Origin: HGM04593 sp964423665
Lineage (GTDB): Bacteria; Bacteroidota; Bacteroidia; Bacteroidales; Bacteroidaceae
Length of the DNA stretch: 34,518 bases
Assembly (NCBI GenBank): GCA_964423665.1
Contig: CAYRFX010000017.1
Span: 1 to 34,518 of the forward strand
Reading direction: 5' to 3'
The position numbers were made by a program, and so were the translations under genes. Positions 23,460 through 32,247 of this stretch are shown piece after piece. How positions within the stretch are numbered: the first letter of the stretch is position 1; every line of letters starts with the position of its first letter. The notes beneath the pieces are model-generated. The model was not told the DNA's origin, ran no database searches, and saw only the letters and a program-made list of their open reading frames with translations.

Positions 23460-26378
23460 TTAAAAACGGCCGCCACGACCACCGCCGAAACCTCCCATGG
23501 GAGAACCAAACTGGCGTGGACCGCCATTATACTCTCGTGCTCCGCGACCGCGCTCTCCATGCTGCTCCGCTCCATCGCCCATCTGGTTGAATTTATATAC
23601 AAGGTGGAACATACAGTAACTATATATGGAATTATTCTCGCTGTCGCTGCGCGAAATTGCCGATATTGAACGCGAAACATTGCTCTGTTCATGCAAAATA
23701 TCATACATGCGGAACGAAAGAGTGAGCGCATTCTTTGCCAGGAAGCTCATAGATACCTGCGCATTCCACAAAAGCTCGTCGGTATTGAACTGCGGATCAC
23801 TGTATCCGCGACGGCTGCTCATTGAAAGATTGGTGGAGAATTGCAGATTCTGCCACGGCACACGCACCGTAGTGCTGGGACCGTATGAGAAATTCCAGGT
23901 ATCCATATTATTCTCGGGACGCATGCTGTATGTGCTATGCGAATAGAGAAGACGCCCATCAAGAGAAAAATCAAAATAATCGGAACGATACGAGGCATTC
24001 AACGACTCGCCCGCATCAATGGTTTCGGCAACATTGCGCACACTGCTCTTGCTGCCGCTCATGCTTATATAACCCACCCTATGATTATACCCGAGCGTGG
24101 TAGATGCACTATATGTATATTTTTTATTTTTAGGCAATGCCGAATTGTAGCTGAAACCGCCATTGATATTCCAGTTGCCATTGATATTATCGGGCTGGCT
24201 GGTGGTAACACCAGTAACCTCATCATATGTCATCTTCTGTTCTATGCTGTTGAGCGTGTAACTGAAACGCATATTGGCACTTATCGTGCGCTGCTTGTCG
24301 GGGTTGTTGGTGGTAAACTCTGCGTTCATATTATTATTGAACGAAGGTTTCAGCCCCGGGTTACCCTTTGTTATGTGCAAGGGGTTGGAGTCGTCGGTAA
24401 TATCAAGCATATCAGTCATTGAGGGCTGCGACATCGAACCACGATACCTCACTCTGAGATTTGTGGTTTTTGACCAACGGTAACTGAAATTAATATTGGG
24501 CGACACATTATGCACCGTGCGCTTCACCTCGGTATCAAGCCCCAAATATTTGTAATCCAACCTCGACTGCACCGGCTGCCACGAAACGCCTGCGCTCAAA
24601 TTGGCTTTTGATGTAATATAACGCAACATAATCTGAGCATCGTGGCGCATATTGCGATATGCAGAGTAGCGGCTCTGGTCGCTGTCAAAATATTGCTGAT
24701 AATCCTCGGGCAACAATGGCTTGTTATAATGATGATTCATATACATCTCATAATCGAGAAGATTATCGAATACATAAGTTGAGCGGTCGCTATTCTGGTA
24801 GCTGTAATTAAAACTGTAATTCAACTGCAAGAAGAAATTTTTCACAATCGGTTCGGTGTAGCTGCCACGCAATGAATACCCCCAGTTCTTATTGGGCGTT
24901 GTGGAGTAACGCTTTCTATCGGAAGAGCCACCGGCAGGTGTTTCGCGATAATAATCTACATTGTTCATGGAGTATGAATCGCTCTCGCTCTTGCTATATG
25001 AAACATTTCCACGGAAGGTCACATTTCGCCCGGGTTTCGCAAGCCTGCGGTTCAGCATAAGCCCCGCATTTGCCGAGTGGTTACGCGAAAGACCAAGGCT
25101 TTCGCTGTTGTTGCCATTTATGGCAATATCCTCGAACTCGGGCAGCACCTCCCCAAACTGCTCTTTGGGATATGCAGCATAATCAAAGGGATCCTCGTCA
25201 AATGTTGCCGACAAGCTTCTTGAATATGAATCATTCTTTGAATACGAGATTGCAGGGGTAAATATCAGCCTTGTCAAAGTATCGGGGTTCCATTCTATTC
25301 GAAAATTGGCATTTACCCCCACCGTGTGCCCGAAACGTGTGCTGTTGCTATTGCCAAACTGGTTCTTGGCATCTCCCGACATAAAACGCTCGCTCGATGT
25401 GTAGCTCCTTGTGTCGCTGTTGCCATGATTGAAACGTATGTTTCCGCCCACCTCAAGGGTATCGTTGCCTGTCACAAAATTAAAGCCGCCCATTTTGGCA
25501 TTGTTAAGACCACCGCCACGACCGCCGCCCGACATTCCGCGGTCATTTGTATTATTGCCCGAGAGAATCAACGTATAGCGCTGCGTGTCGGTAAAATAGT
25601 TGACAAGCCCCTTTGCCGAATATCGCCCCTTGGTTCCGTATCCCAAATCGGCATTGGCAAACAAGCCCTCTTCCACATCTTTACGCATTTGCAGGTCGAG
25701 CACCGTCTCTTCCTCGCCATCATCAATACCGGTTATGCGTGCAAAATCACTTTTCTTGTCATAGAACTTCACCTTATCAACCACATCAACCGGGATATTC
25801 TTTAACGCCATATCCTTATCGGTACCAAAGAAATCCTTTCCCTTCATCAAAATGCGCGACACGGTCTTTCCATTAATTTTTATTGTACCGTCATCGCTCA
25901 CCTCCACTCCTGGATATTTCTTAATCAGCTCTTCGAGCATAGAGCCTGCCGGCACGCGAAAAGCCGCCGTGTTATAAACCGTTGTATCCTCCTGTATGGT
26001 GACAGGAGGAACCTCGGCTGTAACCTCGGCACCGCTGAGCATCACCACATCGGAACGGAGAACCAAATTCCCTATATCCGTATTTTTACCCTCGACAATT
26101 GTAACATTTTTGTCGGCGGGGAGATATCCCACATAAGTAGCACGCAATATATACGAGCCCACAGGAGCAACAACAGAGAAACGTCCATGCCCATCGCTTG
26201 CCACTCCGGCTTTATACACCGTGTCGGGGAGAGCCAACAACTGCAAAGCCGCAGTCTGCAGCACCTCTCCGGTTTCATAATCGGCAACCGTTCCGCTAAG
26301 GGTACCCTTCTTCACCTTCTCCTGAGCCACCGCACAGATAGCGAGCATGGAGAATATAAATATGTGCAAATATCTCAT
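23460..26378 (-). CDS. Outer-membrane beta-barrel protein (TonB-receptor-like)
   Basis: A 972-residue protein of the OMP_b-brl_3/TonB-receptor-like type. It has a signal peptide (MRYLHIFIFSMLAICAVAQ), a carboxypeptidase-regulatory-like domain (about 23-112, GTLSGTVADYETGEVLQTA and SYILRATYVGYLP) and a plug-like domain with EELIKKYPGVEVSDDGTIKINGK (about 146-168) in pieces. A long barrel follows, rich in aromatic and Asn/Ser repeats. Two Gly/Arg-rich stretches stand out: GMSGGGRGGGLNN (about 278-290) and the last 39 residues, which end GGFGGGRGGRF. No SusD-like partner is adjacent, so the substrate is unknown. Family members may import or display rather than act as nutrient receptors. No clear promoter was found upstream. 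Confidence 0.85.
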   Translation of the reverse strand: MRYLHIFIFSMLAICAVAQEKVKKGTLSGTVADYETGEVLQTAALQLLALPDTVYKAGVASDGHGRFSVVAPVGSYILRATYVGYLPADKNVTIVEGKNTDIGNLVLRSDVVMLSGAEVTAEVPPVTIQEDTTVYNTAAFRVPAGSMLEELIKKYPGVEVSDDGTIKINGKTVSRILMKGKDFFGTDKDMALKNIPVDVVDKVKFYDKKSDFARITGIDDGEEETVLDLQMRKDVEEGLFANADLGYGTKGRYSAKGLVNYFTDTQRYTLILSGNNTNDRGMSGGGRGGGLNNAKMGGFNFVTGNDTLEVGGNIRFNHGNSDTRSYTSSERFMSGDAKNQFGNSNSTRFGHTVGVNANFRIEWNPDTLTRLIFTPAISYSKNDSYSRSLSATFDEDPFDYAAYPKEQFGEVLPEFEDIAINGNNSESLGLSRNHSANAGLMLNRRLAKPGRNVTFRGNVSYSKSESDSYSMNNVDYYRETPAGGSSDRKRYSTTPNKNWGYSLRGSYTEPIVKNFFLQLNYSFNYSYQNSDRSTYVFDNLLDYEMYMNHHYNKPLLPEDYQQYFDSDQSRYSAYRNMRHDAQIMLRYITSKANLSAGVSWQPVQSRLDYKYLGLDTEVKRTVHNVSPNINFSYRWSKTTNLRVRYRGSMSQPSMTDMLDITDDSNPLHITKGNPGLKPSFNNNMNAEFTTNNPDKQRTISANMRFSYTLNSIEQKMTYDEVTGVTTSQPDNINGNWNINGGFSYNSALPKNKKYTYSASTTLGYNHRVGYISMSGSKSSVRNVAETIDAGESLNASYRSDYFDFSLDGRLLYSHSTYSMRPENNMDTWNFSYGPSTTVRVPWQNLQFSTNLSMSSRRGYSDPQFNTDELLWNAQVSMSFLAKNALTLSFRMYDILHEQSNVSRSISAISRSDSENNSIYSYCMFHLVYKFNQMGDGAEQHGERGRGAREYNGGPRQFGSPMGGFGGGRGGRF

Positions 26379-26545
26379 AACTTTATTAAAAAAACTTAAA
26401 AAACACTACCTCTTTTAGACGATTTACATTCCAAATGGTTTAATTAAGAAACTGTAAAATTACAAATAATGCTTATTACAGCCAAAAGCAGAGCCCAAAA
26501 TCAAAAACAAGTAACTAAATTTGCAAACACAAAAAGACACAAGAA

Positions 26546-26941
26546 ATGCCACAAACAACCCCAAGTACCCCATTCGAATTGTTATCATTGATAACCTCCA
26601 AGCCTGCCGACACAAATATTGGCACAACAATAGCCCAAGCCCTCCATGCCACCTTCGGCGACAAGGCGACCCCGGGCGAATACGCCGCAGCGGGTATCAT
26701 ATGTACCCTTTTCCTTTCATCTATCCTCGAGGGATTCCCCACGGCAAAGTTGCACACTTTTGTAAGAAACTACCGCGAGGAGAACCCTTTATTCTCTTTT
26801 GACTGCAAAAGCTACGATACAATTTTATCGAACATCGGAACACACAAATTACTACTCATGGACAAAGAGTCGAATTACAAGGAGAGAGAGATTGAGAAAC
26901 AGGATTTCATGGAATCTTTTGATTTTTTCACCAACCAATAG
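26546..26941 (+). CDS. Hypothetical protein (131 aa)
   Basis: I do not recognise this protein. It is mostly helical, with a moderately hydrophobic segment GEYAAAGIICTLFLSSIL near the middle and charged ends; there is no signal peptide. A TAAATTTG -7 box at 26516-26523 lies about 23 bases before the ATG, but without a matching -33 element. It stands alone, divergent from the outer-membrane protein gene and separated from the following lipoprotein gene by that gene's own promoter. Its composition is like its neighbours. It is a probable real gene of unknown role. Confidence 0.55.
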   Translation: MPQTTPSTPFELLSLITSKPADTNIGTTIAQALHATFGDKATPGEYAAAGIICTLFLSSILEGFPTAKLHTFVRNYREENPLFSFDCKSYDTILSNIGTHKLLLMDKESNYKEREIEKQDFMESFDFFTNQ

Positions 26942-26959
26942 CATTTTCTTGCTACAAAA

Positions 26960-26990
26960 TTGGTGATTTTCAAAAAAACGCCTATATTTG
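26960..26990 (+). promoter_or_regulatory. Promoter of the lipoprotein-sigma factor pair
   Basis: TTG, 20 bases, TATATTTG: an exact -7 box and good spacing for the Bacteroidota primary promoter. The predicted transcript begins about 40 bases before the ATG at 27039, which supports that start over the upstream TTG at 27006. Confidence 0.65.
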
Positions 26991-27038
26991 CATAATTATA
27001 TATAGTTGAACAATCATCAACAGCAAACACGCATAACA

Positions 27039-27965
27039 ATGAAAAAATTCTTTAACATTTTTTTATTTCAGGCAATTCTTCTTTTGATATGTTCTTGTAG
27101 CAGCGACGATTCCGCATACAACCCATATGCCAACAGAGAGAAAAGCCCCTTCTATCCAAGAGAAATAAGAATAGAGAAACAGAGTGAAAAAAGAGATATA
27201 TCTGAGGTGTGGACACTTGAATACAACACACAAAATGCCATAACCGCCTACACTCACGAAACTATTACCAAATTAGAGAAGAAAGAGGGAACAGAAACAA
27301 CCACAAAGACCGAGACCGGCAAACTTCTCTACTACCCCAACGGCGACATTTCAAACGAAATAACAATAGAGACAGAGGTTATAGGAATCATCAGCAACAC
27401 CTATCAAAAAGAGAGTATATTTGAAGATGTGCAATGTGAAAATGGGCGCATAACAAACATTAACCGCAAGATAAGCATCAAAGACAGAAACACCGTCACC
27501 AACCGCACATTCACATACACAGGCGACCATTGCACCTCGAGCACATTCACTGACGAGTACAACAGCGACGGTCCCATCACCCACACATACACATACAACT
27601 GGGACGGCAGCCACAAACTCACCGGCGTAGAGATTGACGAAGAAGAAACAAGCTCAAGAGTGTACAAGATATTCAGATACCAATATGATGGGCTGAGCAA
27701 AGACCGAGGATTCCAAACAAACGCCTTTATATATGAGCAATTCCCGCAGATTTATGCAGCAATGGGATATTTTGGCGAAGATTGCCCATACAACATATAC
27801 CTTGAGGAACAAAACTTCAAACTGTATATCAACGGCAGATGGGACAAGGACAACTCGTCGGACAGCAAGACTTTCACCCTGCTTGAAAACAATGCCGACG
27901 AACTGAAATACGATATATCATCGAATATATACAGCACAAATTTTTACGTTAAATTCATAAAATAA
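27039..27965 (+). CDS. Hypothetical lipoprotein (DUF4595-like repeats)
   Basis: A 308-residue secreted lipoprotein. It starts MKKFFNIFLFQAILLLICSC, with a lipobox cysteine near residue 18-20 followed by SSDDS, consistent with lipidation and surface export. The body has Tyr/Thr/Asn-rich beta strands of the type seen in DUF4595 and RHS-like sequences: YNTQNAITAYTHE, KLLYYPNGDISNE, FTYTGDHCTSS, YTYNWDGSHKLTGVE. No enzyme motif is visible. It is 7 bases from the sigma-like gene, so the two are one operon. Such lipoproteins might report on the envelope or be regulated together with the sigma factor; neither is shown by the sequence. Confidence 0.7.
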   Translation: MKKFFNIFLFQAILLLICSCSSDDSAYNPYANREKSPFYPREIRIEKQSEKRDISEVWTLEYNTQNAITAYTHETITKLEKKEGTETTTKTETGKLLYYPNGDISNEITIETEVIGIISNTYQKESIFEDVQCENGRITNINRKISIKDRNTVTNRTFTYTGDHCTSSTFTDEYNSDGPITHTYTYNWDGSHKLTGVEIDEEETSSRVYKIFRYQYDGLSKDRGFQTNAFIYEQFPQIYAAMGYFGEDCPYNIYLEEQNFKLYINGRWDKDNSSDSKTFTLLENNADELKYDISSNIYSTNFYVKFIK

Positions 27966-27972
27966 CAACACA

Positions 27973-28623
27973 ATGGGCTGCAAACTAAACTATACCGACA
28001 GAGAAATTATCGTAGCTCTCATTGAAAACACCCCAAACGATCCACGAATCAATGATTTCATCTCCAACAAATGCCGTGCAATGCTTCTCTACATTTCACG
28101 CACCATCTTCGGCAATGATGATTTTAAGAATTTAACAGGAGAATTTTATATGTTTTTAAGCAGAAACAACTGGGAGGTTCTGCGCAAATACAAAGAGCTC
28201 AACAAAGCCTCGCTGGTAAGCTACCTTTCCATATGCACATTTAATTATTTTCTTGCACTATACAAAATAGAGAAAAGATATTACGAGCTCATTACAGACA
28301 AATTGGAAGATATCTGCGAGGTATTTGACGAGGAAGAGAAAGACCTCGCCCATTTGGCAGTATCCATCGCATACAGCCAGATGAAAGAGAAAAACAGAAT
28401 TGTATTAGACCTCCTTATCATTGAAGGCAAAAGCGCATTGGAAGCAGCCGATGTTCTGTGGCAATACACCAAGAAAAAAGACATCGACTGGAGAACCCTG
28501 CCCAGGAAGTATGTACAAGACACAATAGCAATGAGCAAGAGAAGCGCATGCAACAAACTGCAAACTCTTACTCTTGTTATTCTTGAACAGCTGAAAGGAG
28601 GAAAAGGAGATTATATTAACTGA
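27973..28623 (+). CDS. Sigma-70 family (ECF-like) RNA polymerase sigma factor
   Basis: A 216-residue protein that resembles divergent Bacteroidota sigma factors. The N-terminal half has a region-2-like segment (LTGEFYMFLSRNNWEVLRKY and SLVSYLSICTFNYFLALYK). The C-terminal half has a region-4-like helix-turn-helix (IVLDLLIIEGKSALEAADVLW), followed by WRTLPRKYVQDTIAMSKRSACNKLQ, a tail common to this subgroup. It would redirect RNA polymerase to a small gene set. No anti-sigma factor (FecR or RseA type) is adjacent, which is unusual for ECF sigma factors. It could instead be a sigma-like DNA-binding protein. Followed by a strong bidirectional terminator. Confidence 0.6.
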   Translation: MGCKLNYTDREIIVALIENTPNDPRINDFISNKCRAMLLYISRTIFGNDDFKNLTGEFYMFLSRNNWEVLRKYKELNKASLVSYLSICTFNYFLALYKIEKRYYELITDKLEDICEVFDEEEKDLAHLAVSIAYSQMKEKNRIVLDLLIIEGKSALEAADVLWQYTKKKDIDWRTLPRKYVQDTIAMSKRSACNKLQTLTLVILEQLKGGKGDYIN

Positions 28624-28640
28624 TTTAGCATCATCACATC

Positions 28641-28684
28641 AGTCAATAAAAATGGCGACCGGTTGGTCGCCATTTTTATTGACT
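28641..28684. terminator. Bidirectional terminator between sigma factor and glycosyltransferase
   Basis: A perfect 20-bp inverted repeat (stem with TGGCGACC/GGTCGCCA and A5/T5) around a 4-base loop. It serves the convergent sigma-factor and glycosyltransferase genes and reaches into the stop codon of the latter. Confidence 0.85.
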
Positions 28685-29729
28685 ATAAGATATCGCCCTC
28701 TTTAATCACATATTTTACACCCTTGAAGGTTTCAAATTTATGACGCAGGATTTTTTGATTGGTCTTGAAACGTGCTTTCATGCGCGCAAAGAAAGGTTTC
28801 TTAATCACAGGATAAGGAGGCTTTTGTTGCATTATCTCGGGTAAACGGGATTCAACATCTTTCTTCATGCATTGAATAGCCTGCCACACCTCCTGCATAA
28901 TCTTGTTTTTCGCAAACGCATCTTCGCACAGCTTGCCATATCGCTCCAGCACATCACTCCTGTCAATCACATATCGTTGAGGAGCGAATGCAAAATGAGC
29001 CACAAGACAATCACCGTTATAATAATTCATCGTTCCCAACTTAGGAGCTGCAATAGAGGATAGATACTCCTCGTCATCACCGGGAACCACACCGTTGATT
29101 TTTGCCATATCTGAGCCAAACCACATAATGAAGTTTATGCTGAAACGATTACATGCCACGGGAACGGTTCCAAAATACAGTTTTTTATATGAAGAGGCAT
29201 CTTTCTCCATCAACCCCAGGAAATAATGATGCAGCTCCACGGCAAAGCCGCCACGCTTCCACAGGACACGATGGAACGGCTGCGCCTGCATATATTCTCC
29301 ATAATTAAGAACACCCTTAACCTGCCACAAGTATGAACCCATGGGATTATTCACAACCTGAGGAGTTACAAGGAAGGCGTCTTTATGCTCAATGCGGAAC
29401 TTAACCATCTTCTCAAACACATCGGGTTCCATCCACACAATATCATCATCAATCTTAATATATATAGAATCGGGCTCCACGCAATAGCGATAGAAAGCGT
29501 TTATACTGCTAATTCCATTACAAACGCCATCGGGCTGCCACACCAAACGTATTTTCGAGTAACGCTCCGCCATAAGCTTAAAATATTCGATATCCTGCAT
29601 ATTTGTGGTATTAACCCAAATATCATACCTATCAACAATATCGCTTGCCAGAACATAGGGGAAGATATACTGCATATAACGCATACGACCTGCAGCCGTG
29701 CAACAAACAATTTTATACCCTGAATACAT
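28683..29729 (-). CDS. Glycosyltransferase (surface polysaccharide type)
   Basis: A 348-residue cytoplasmic or membrane-associated glycosyltransferase-like protein. It starts MYSGYKIVCCTAAGRMRYM and shows an acidic metal-binding cluster SIYIKIDDDIVWM (DDD at 94-96), as in GT-A enzymes that bind nucleotide sugar and a divalent metal. A later GDDEEYL could be the acceptor or base region. The C-terminal end is basic (KKPFFARMKARFKTNQK) and may contact the membrane. Substrate cannot be read. It is a single gene with its own terminator side; the next gene upstream is 267 bases away and has another terminator. A TATATTTG -7 box lies at 29771-29778, without a matching -33 element. Confidence 0.75.
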   Translation of the reverse strand: MYSGYKIVCCTAAGRMRYMQYIFPYVLASDIVDRYDIWVNTTNMQDIEYFKLMAERYSKIRLVWQPDGVCNGISSINAFYRYCVEPDSIYIKIDDDIVWMEPDVFEKMVKFRIEHKDAFLVTPQVVNNPMGSYLWQVKGVLNYGEYMQAQPFHRVLWKRGGFAVELHHYFLGLMEKDASSYKKLYFGTVPVACNRFSINFIMWFGSDMAKINGVVPGDDEEYLSSIAAPKLGTMNYYNGDCLVAHFAFAPQRYVIDRSDVLERYGKLCEDAFAKNKIMQEVWQAIQCMKKDVESRLPEIMQQKPPYPVIKKPFFARMKARFKTNQKILRHKFETFKGVKYVIKEGDIL

Positions 29730-29874
29730 AAATCCGTTATAATTAAATTTTCTATAAGACCATACTTTTGCAAATATATGACAATTTTACAAAATTGACT
29801 ATTTTTAATACAAAAACATAACAATAAAAGCCTAAGCACCCCCATTCTATTGCAACAACCCTTATATAAAACAA

Positions 29875-29906
29875 TTTTGCCGGCTCATTTATTAAAGCCG
29901 GCAAAA
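29875..29906 (-). terminator. Terminator downstream of the glycan gene at 29996-30970
   Basis: An 11-bp perfect stem (TTTTGCCGGCT and complement) with a 10-base loop. On the minus strand it is followed by TTGTTTTAT. It lies about 90 bases past the gene, in a 266-base spacer. Confidence 0.65.
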
Positions 29907-29995
29907 CTTATTATTCCATGAAATGGGTAGAAGCCCAACCACCCCACCCGGGGCGTCATCGCGCGGTATTGTGAAAGTGAAACAGAGAGCCCTGT

Positions 29996-30970
29996 TTACA
30001 TAAACCGCCTCACAAAGGTCTCCACTCTGTAAATATCAATCACACTGTCACTTATTTCATGACTTTCACTCTCTATAAACTCTTTTATACTCCTTTTTTC
30101 ATCATCATACCCCAATACATATACATTATTGCAATGATAAAAAGGCTCGTTCAGTATATTTTTGTTGTTTGTTATCAGTTTCTTCTTGAAGAACAAGGCC
30201 TCCAACGCTCTCAGCGTCATGCCGCTTTGCCCCTCTTGCAGCAACTCGACAAGGCATTTGCTATTGGCAATATGCTTCAGCACCACATCATAGGGAACAT
30301 TTTCTTTAATGTAACACTCTTCCAAATGGTTGTTATGCTTGGAATACTTGTCCTTAAGAATCAAGAAAGAGGGTTTCAACCGCAGCTCCTTCGCCTTGTT
30401 CAACAACTCAAGGATTTTATTTGCCCTGTTCTTGTCTTGACCTATAAAAAACAGGTCCGATGCAAAATCGGGATCATTCAAACTCTCCTGTCTGCCATCA
30501 TAGTCCTTGTAGAACTGGTTTACATATATAAAATTATGATTATCGGCATCCTGCTTGTCAATAGTGTGCAAGGTTATTTTATCCTTGTGCACACAGTAAA
30601 CATAATGCATTTTGGAAAAGGAGCTTTTCGTACACAGAGAATCCCATATGCATACATTGAATTTCCTTGATTCAATCTCCTTGTTCAGTATCAATATATC
30701 TTTGAGATTCTTGTGAAAGAGCAATACAGAATCTTCCTTACCTATTTTTTTAATCTGGTCAATGAATTTCCCGGTATATAAAGTATCGGTCGCAAACCCT
30801 CTGCGATTAAACAAGAAAGAACGCATATATCTCAATATCTGAAATTTCAATTTCTTTATTCCTGAAAAGCGCGGATACTCTACATTTATAATACTTATAT
30901 CTTCTCTTCCTTCAAATTCCGAAAAGATATATTCTGCCATGAAATAATCGTTTCTTATTATGTATAGCAT
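29996..30970 (-). CDS. Glycosyltransferase-like capsular/LPS biosynthesis protein
   Basis: A 324-residue protein without a clear signal. The C-terminal half resembles GT-B or CgeB-like proteins used in surface sugar assembly: FASDLFFIGQDKNRANKI, then NSKCLVELLQEGQSGMTLRALEALFFKKKLITNNKNI, read in parts. The second block is the nucleotide-sugar-binding pattern (E-x7-E with Arg/Ala). The N-terminal half is divergent. Substrate is not identifiable. The ATG at 30970 or a second ATG at 30940 could be the start. It has its own promoter (31069-31099) and terminator, so it is transcribed independently within a cluster of glycan genes. Confidence 0.6.
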   Translation of the reverse strand: MLYIIRNDYFMAEYIFSEFEGREDISIINVEYPRFSGIKKLKFQILRYMRSFLFNRRGFATDTLYTGKFIDQIKKIGKEDSVLLFHKNLKDILILNKEIESRKFNVCIWDSLCTKSSFSKMHYVYCVHKDKITLHTIDKQDADNHNFIYVNQFYKDYDGRQESLNDPDFASDLFFIGQDKNRANKILELLNKAKELRLKPSFLILKDKYSKHNNHLEECYIKENVPYDVVLKHIANSKCLVELLQEGQSGMTLRALEALFFKKKLITNNKNILNEPFYHCNNVYVLGYDDEKRSIKEFIESESHEISDSVIDIYRVETFVRRFM

Positions 30971-31068
30971 AAAAATTAGAATTCTGTTAGAATGATATGA
31001 TTAACCAGTGTCCCCCGGCATGTGCGTGCCTCACAACCTATAAGAGGGATAATATTTTTAATTTATAA

Positions 31069-31099
31069 CAAAGATATATCAAAGATTCTTATTATGCAA
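31069..31099 (-). promoter_or_regulatory. Promoter of the gene at 29996-30970
   Basis: On the minus strand this is TTG, 20 bases, TATCTTTG, an exact -7 box at proper spacing. It predicts a leader of about 90 bases. Confidence 0.65.
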
Positions 31100-31123
31100 T
31101 AGAGTTCCTCATGAGAAACCCGG

Positions 31124-32239
31124 CTAATTAAAATCATTAATAATCCCAACAACCTTGACTGCATTATCCACACTCATTGCTGGGCTTATGGGCAAACTCA
31201 ACTCGCAATTATGAATATACTCCGTTACAGGCAATGAGATATCATTCCACTCCTTGTAGCAAGCCTGCTTGTGCGGTGGAATGGGATAGTGAATCATTGT
31301 CTGCACACCATTCTTCTGCAAAAAAGCCTGCAACTCATCGCGGCGCTCACACAGCACAGGGAACAGATGGAATACATTTTGCTCAGAGGGCAATGTAACC
31401 GGCAATGTTATCAACGGATTATTTATACCTTTTATATATTGCTCGGCAACAGCCTTGCGAGCATTGTTAGCCTCAACAAGATGACGCAACTTCACATTGA
31501 GCACAGCAGCCTGAATCTCGCCGAGACGGCTGTTACGCCCCGTATATTCAAACACATACTTTTTACTTGAACCATAATTGGCAAGAGTCCTCACCACATG
31601 TGCAAGTTCATCGTCGTTGGTCGTCACAGCACCGCCGTCACCCAATGCTCCAAGATTCTTCCCGGGATAGAAGCTGTGCCCTGCAGCATCGCCCAGCGCA
31701 CCTGTCATTCTGCCATCGGGAGCCTGGCAACCATGCGCCTGAGCATTATCCTCGATAAGTTTAAGGTTATACTTCTTGCAAACAGAGGCAATCCTTTCGG
31801 TCCACGCCAGCCTGCCATAAAGATGAACAATGGCAATAGCACGGGTGCGGGGGGTTATCGCAGCCTCAATGAGGCTGTCATCAATCTGCAAAGTATCGAG
31901 ACGGGGCTCCACAAGCACAGGCTTGAGCCCATTCTCTGTAATTGCAAGAATTGTTGCAATATAAGTATTTGCCGGTACAATAACCTCGTCGCCGGGTTGC
32001 ATAACACCCATCTCAATGTATGCTCTGAATATCAAGATAAGAGCATCTAGCCCGTTGGCACAACCCACCGTGCGCTTAACCCCCAGGAGCTCGGAATAAC
32101 TCTTCTCGAACGCCTCATTCTCGGCGCCCTGCAAATACCAGCCGCTTTGCACCACACGCGCAACCGCCTCATTTATTTCCGCCTCATACAGGGCTGTAAC
32201 ATCTTTAAGAGAAAGAAAAGGTATCATATCCGTAGTCAT
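31124..32239 (-). CDS. DegT/DnrJ/EryC1/StrS family sugar aminotransferase
   Basis: A PLP-dependent aminotransferase of fold type I that converts a keto group on a nucleotide-activated sugar to an amine, for surface polysaccharide or O-antigen synthesis. The family begins IPFLSLKD; VGCANGLDALIL, EVIVPANTYIAT and IEDNAQAHG are conserved, and the PLP lysine is Lys194 in HSFYPGKNLGALGDGGAV. RNSRLGEIQAAVL is the substrate-side motif. It resembles WecE/FdtB-like enzymes. The ATG at 32239 gives 371 residues; a GTG at 32251 and an ATG at 32227 are alternatives. It starts 8 bases after the GNAT gene stop, so both may act on the same amino sugar, though the GNAT is not of the hexapeptide type typical for sugar N-acetylation. 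Confidence 0.92.
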   Translation of the reverse strand: MTTDMIPFLSLKDVTALYEAEINEAVARVVQSGWYLQGAENEAFEKSYSELLGVKRTVGCANGLDALILIFRAYIEMGVMQPGDEVIVPANTYIATILAITENGLKPVLVEPRLDTLQIDDSLIEAAITPRTRAIAIVHLYGRLAWTERIASVCKKYNLKLIEDNAQAHGCQAPDGRMTGALGDAAGHSFYPGKNLGALGDGGAVTTNDDELAHVVRTLANYGSSKKYVFEYTGRNSRLGEIQAAVLNVKLRHLVEANNARKAVAEQYIKGINNPLITLPVTLPSEQNVFHLFPVLCERRDELQAFLQKNGVQTMIHYPIPPHKQACYKEWNDISLPVTEYIHNCELSLPISPAMSVDNAVKVVGIINDFN

Positions 32240-32247
32240 TAATCCAA

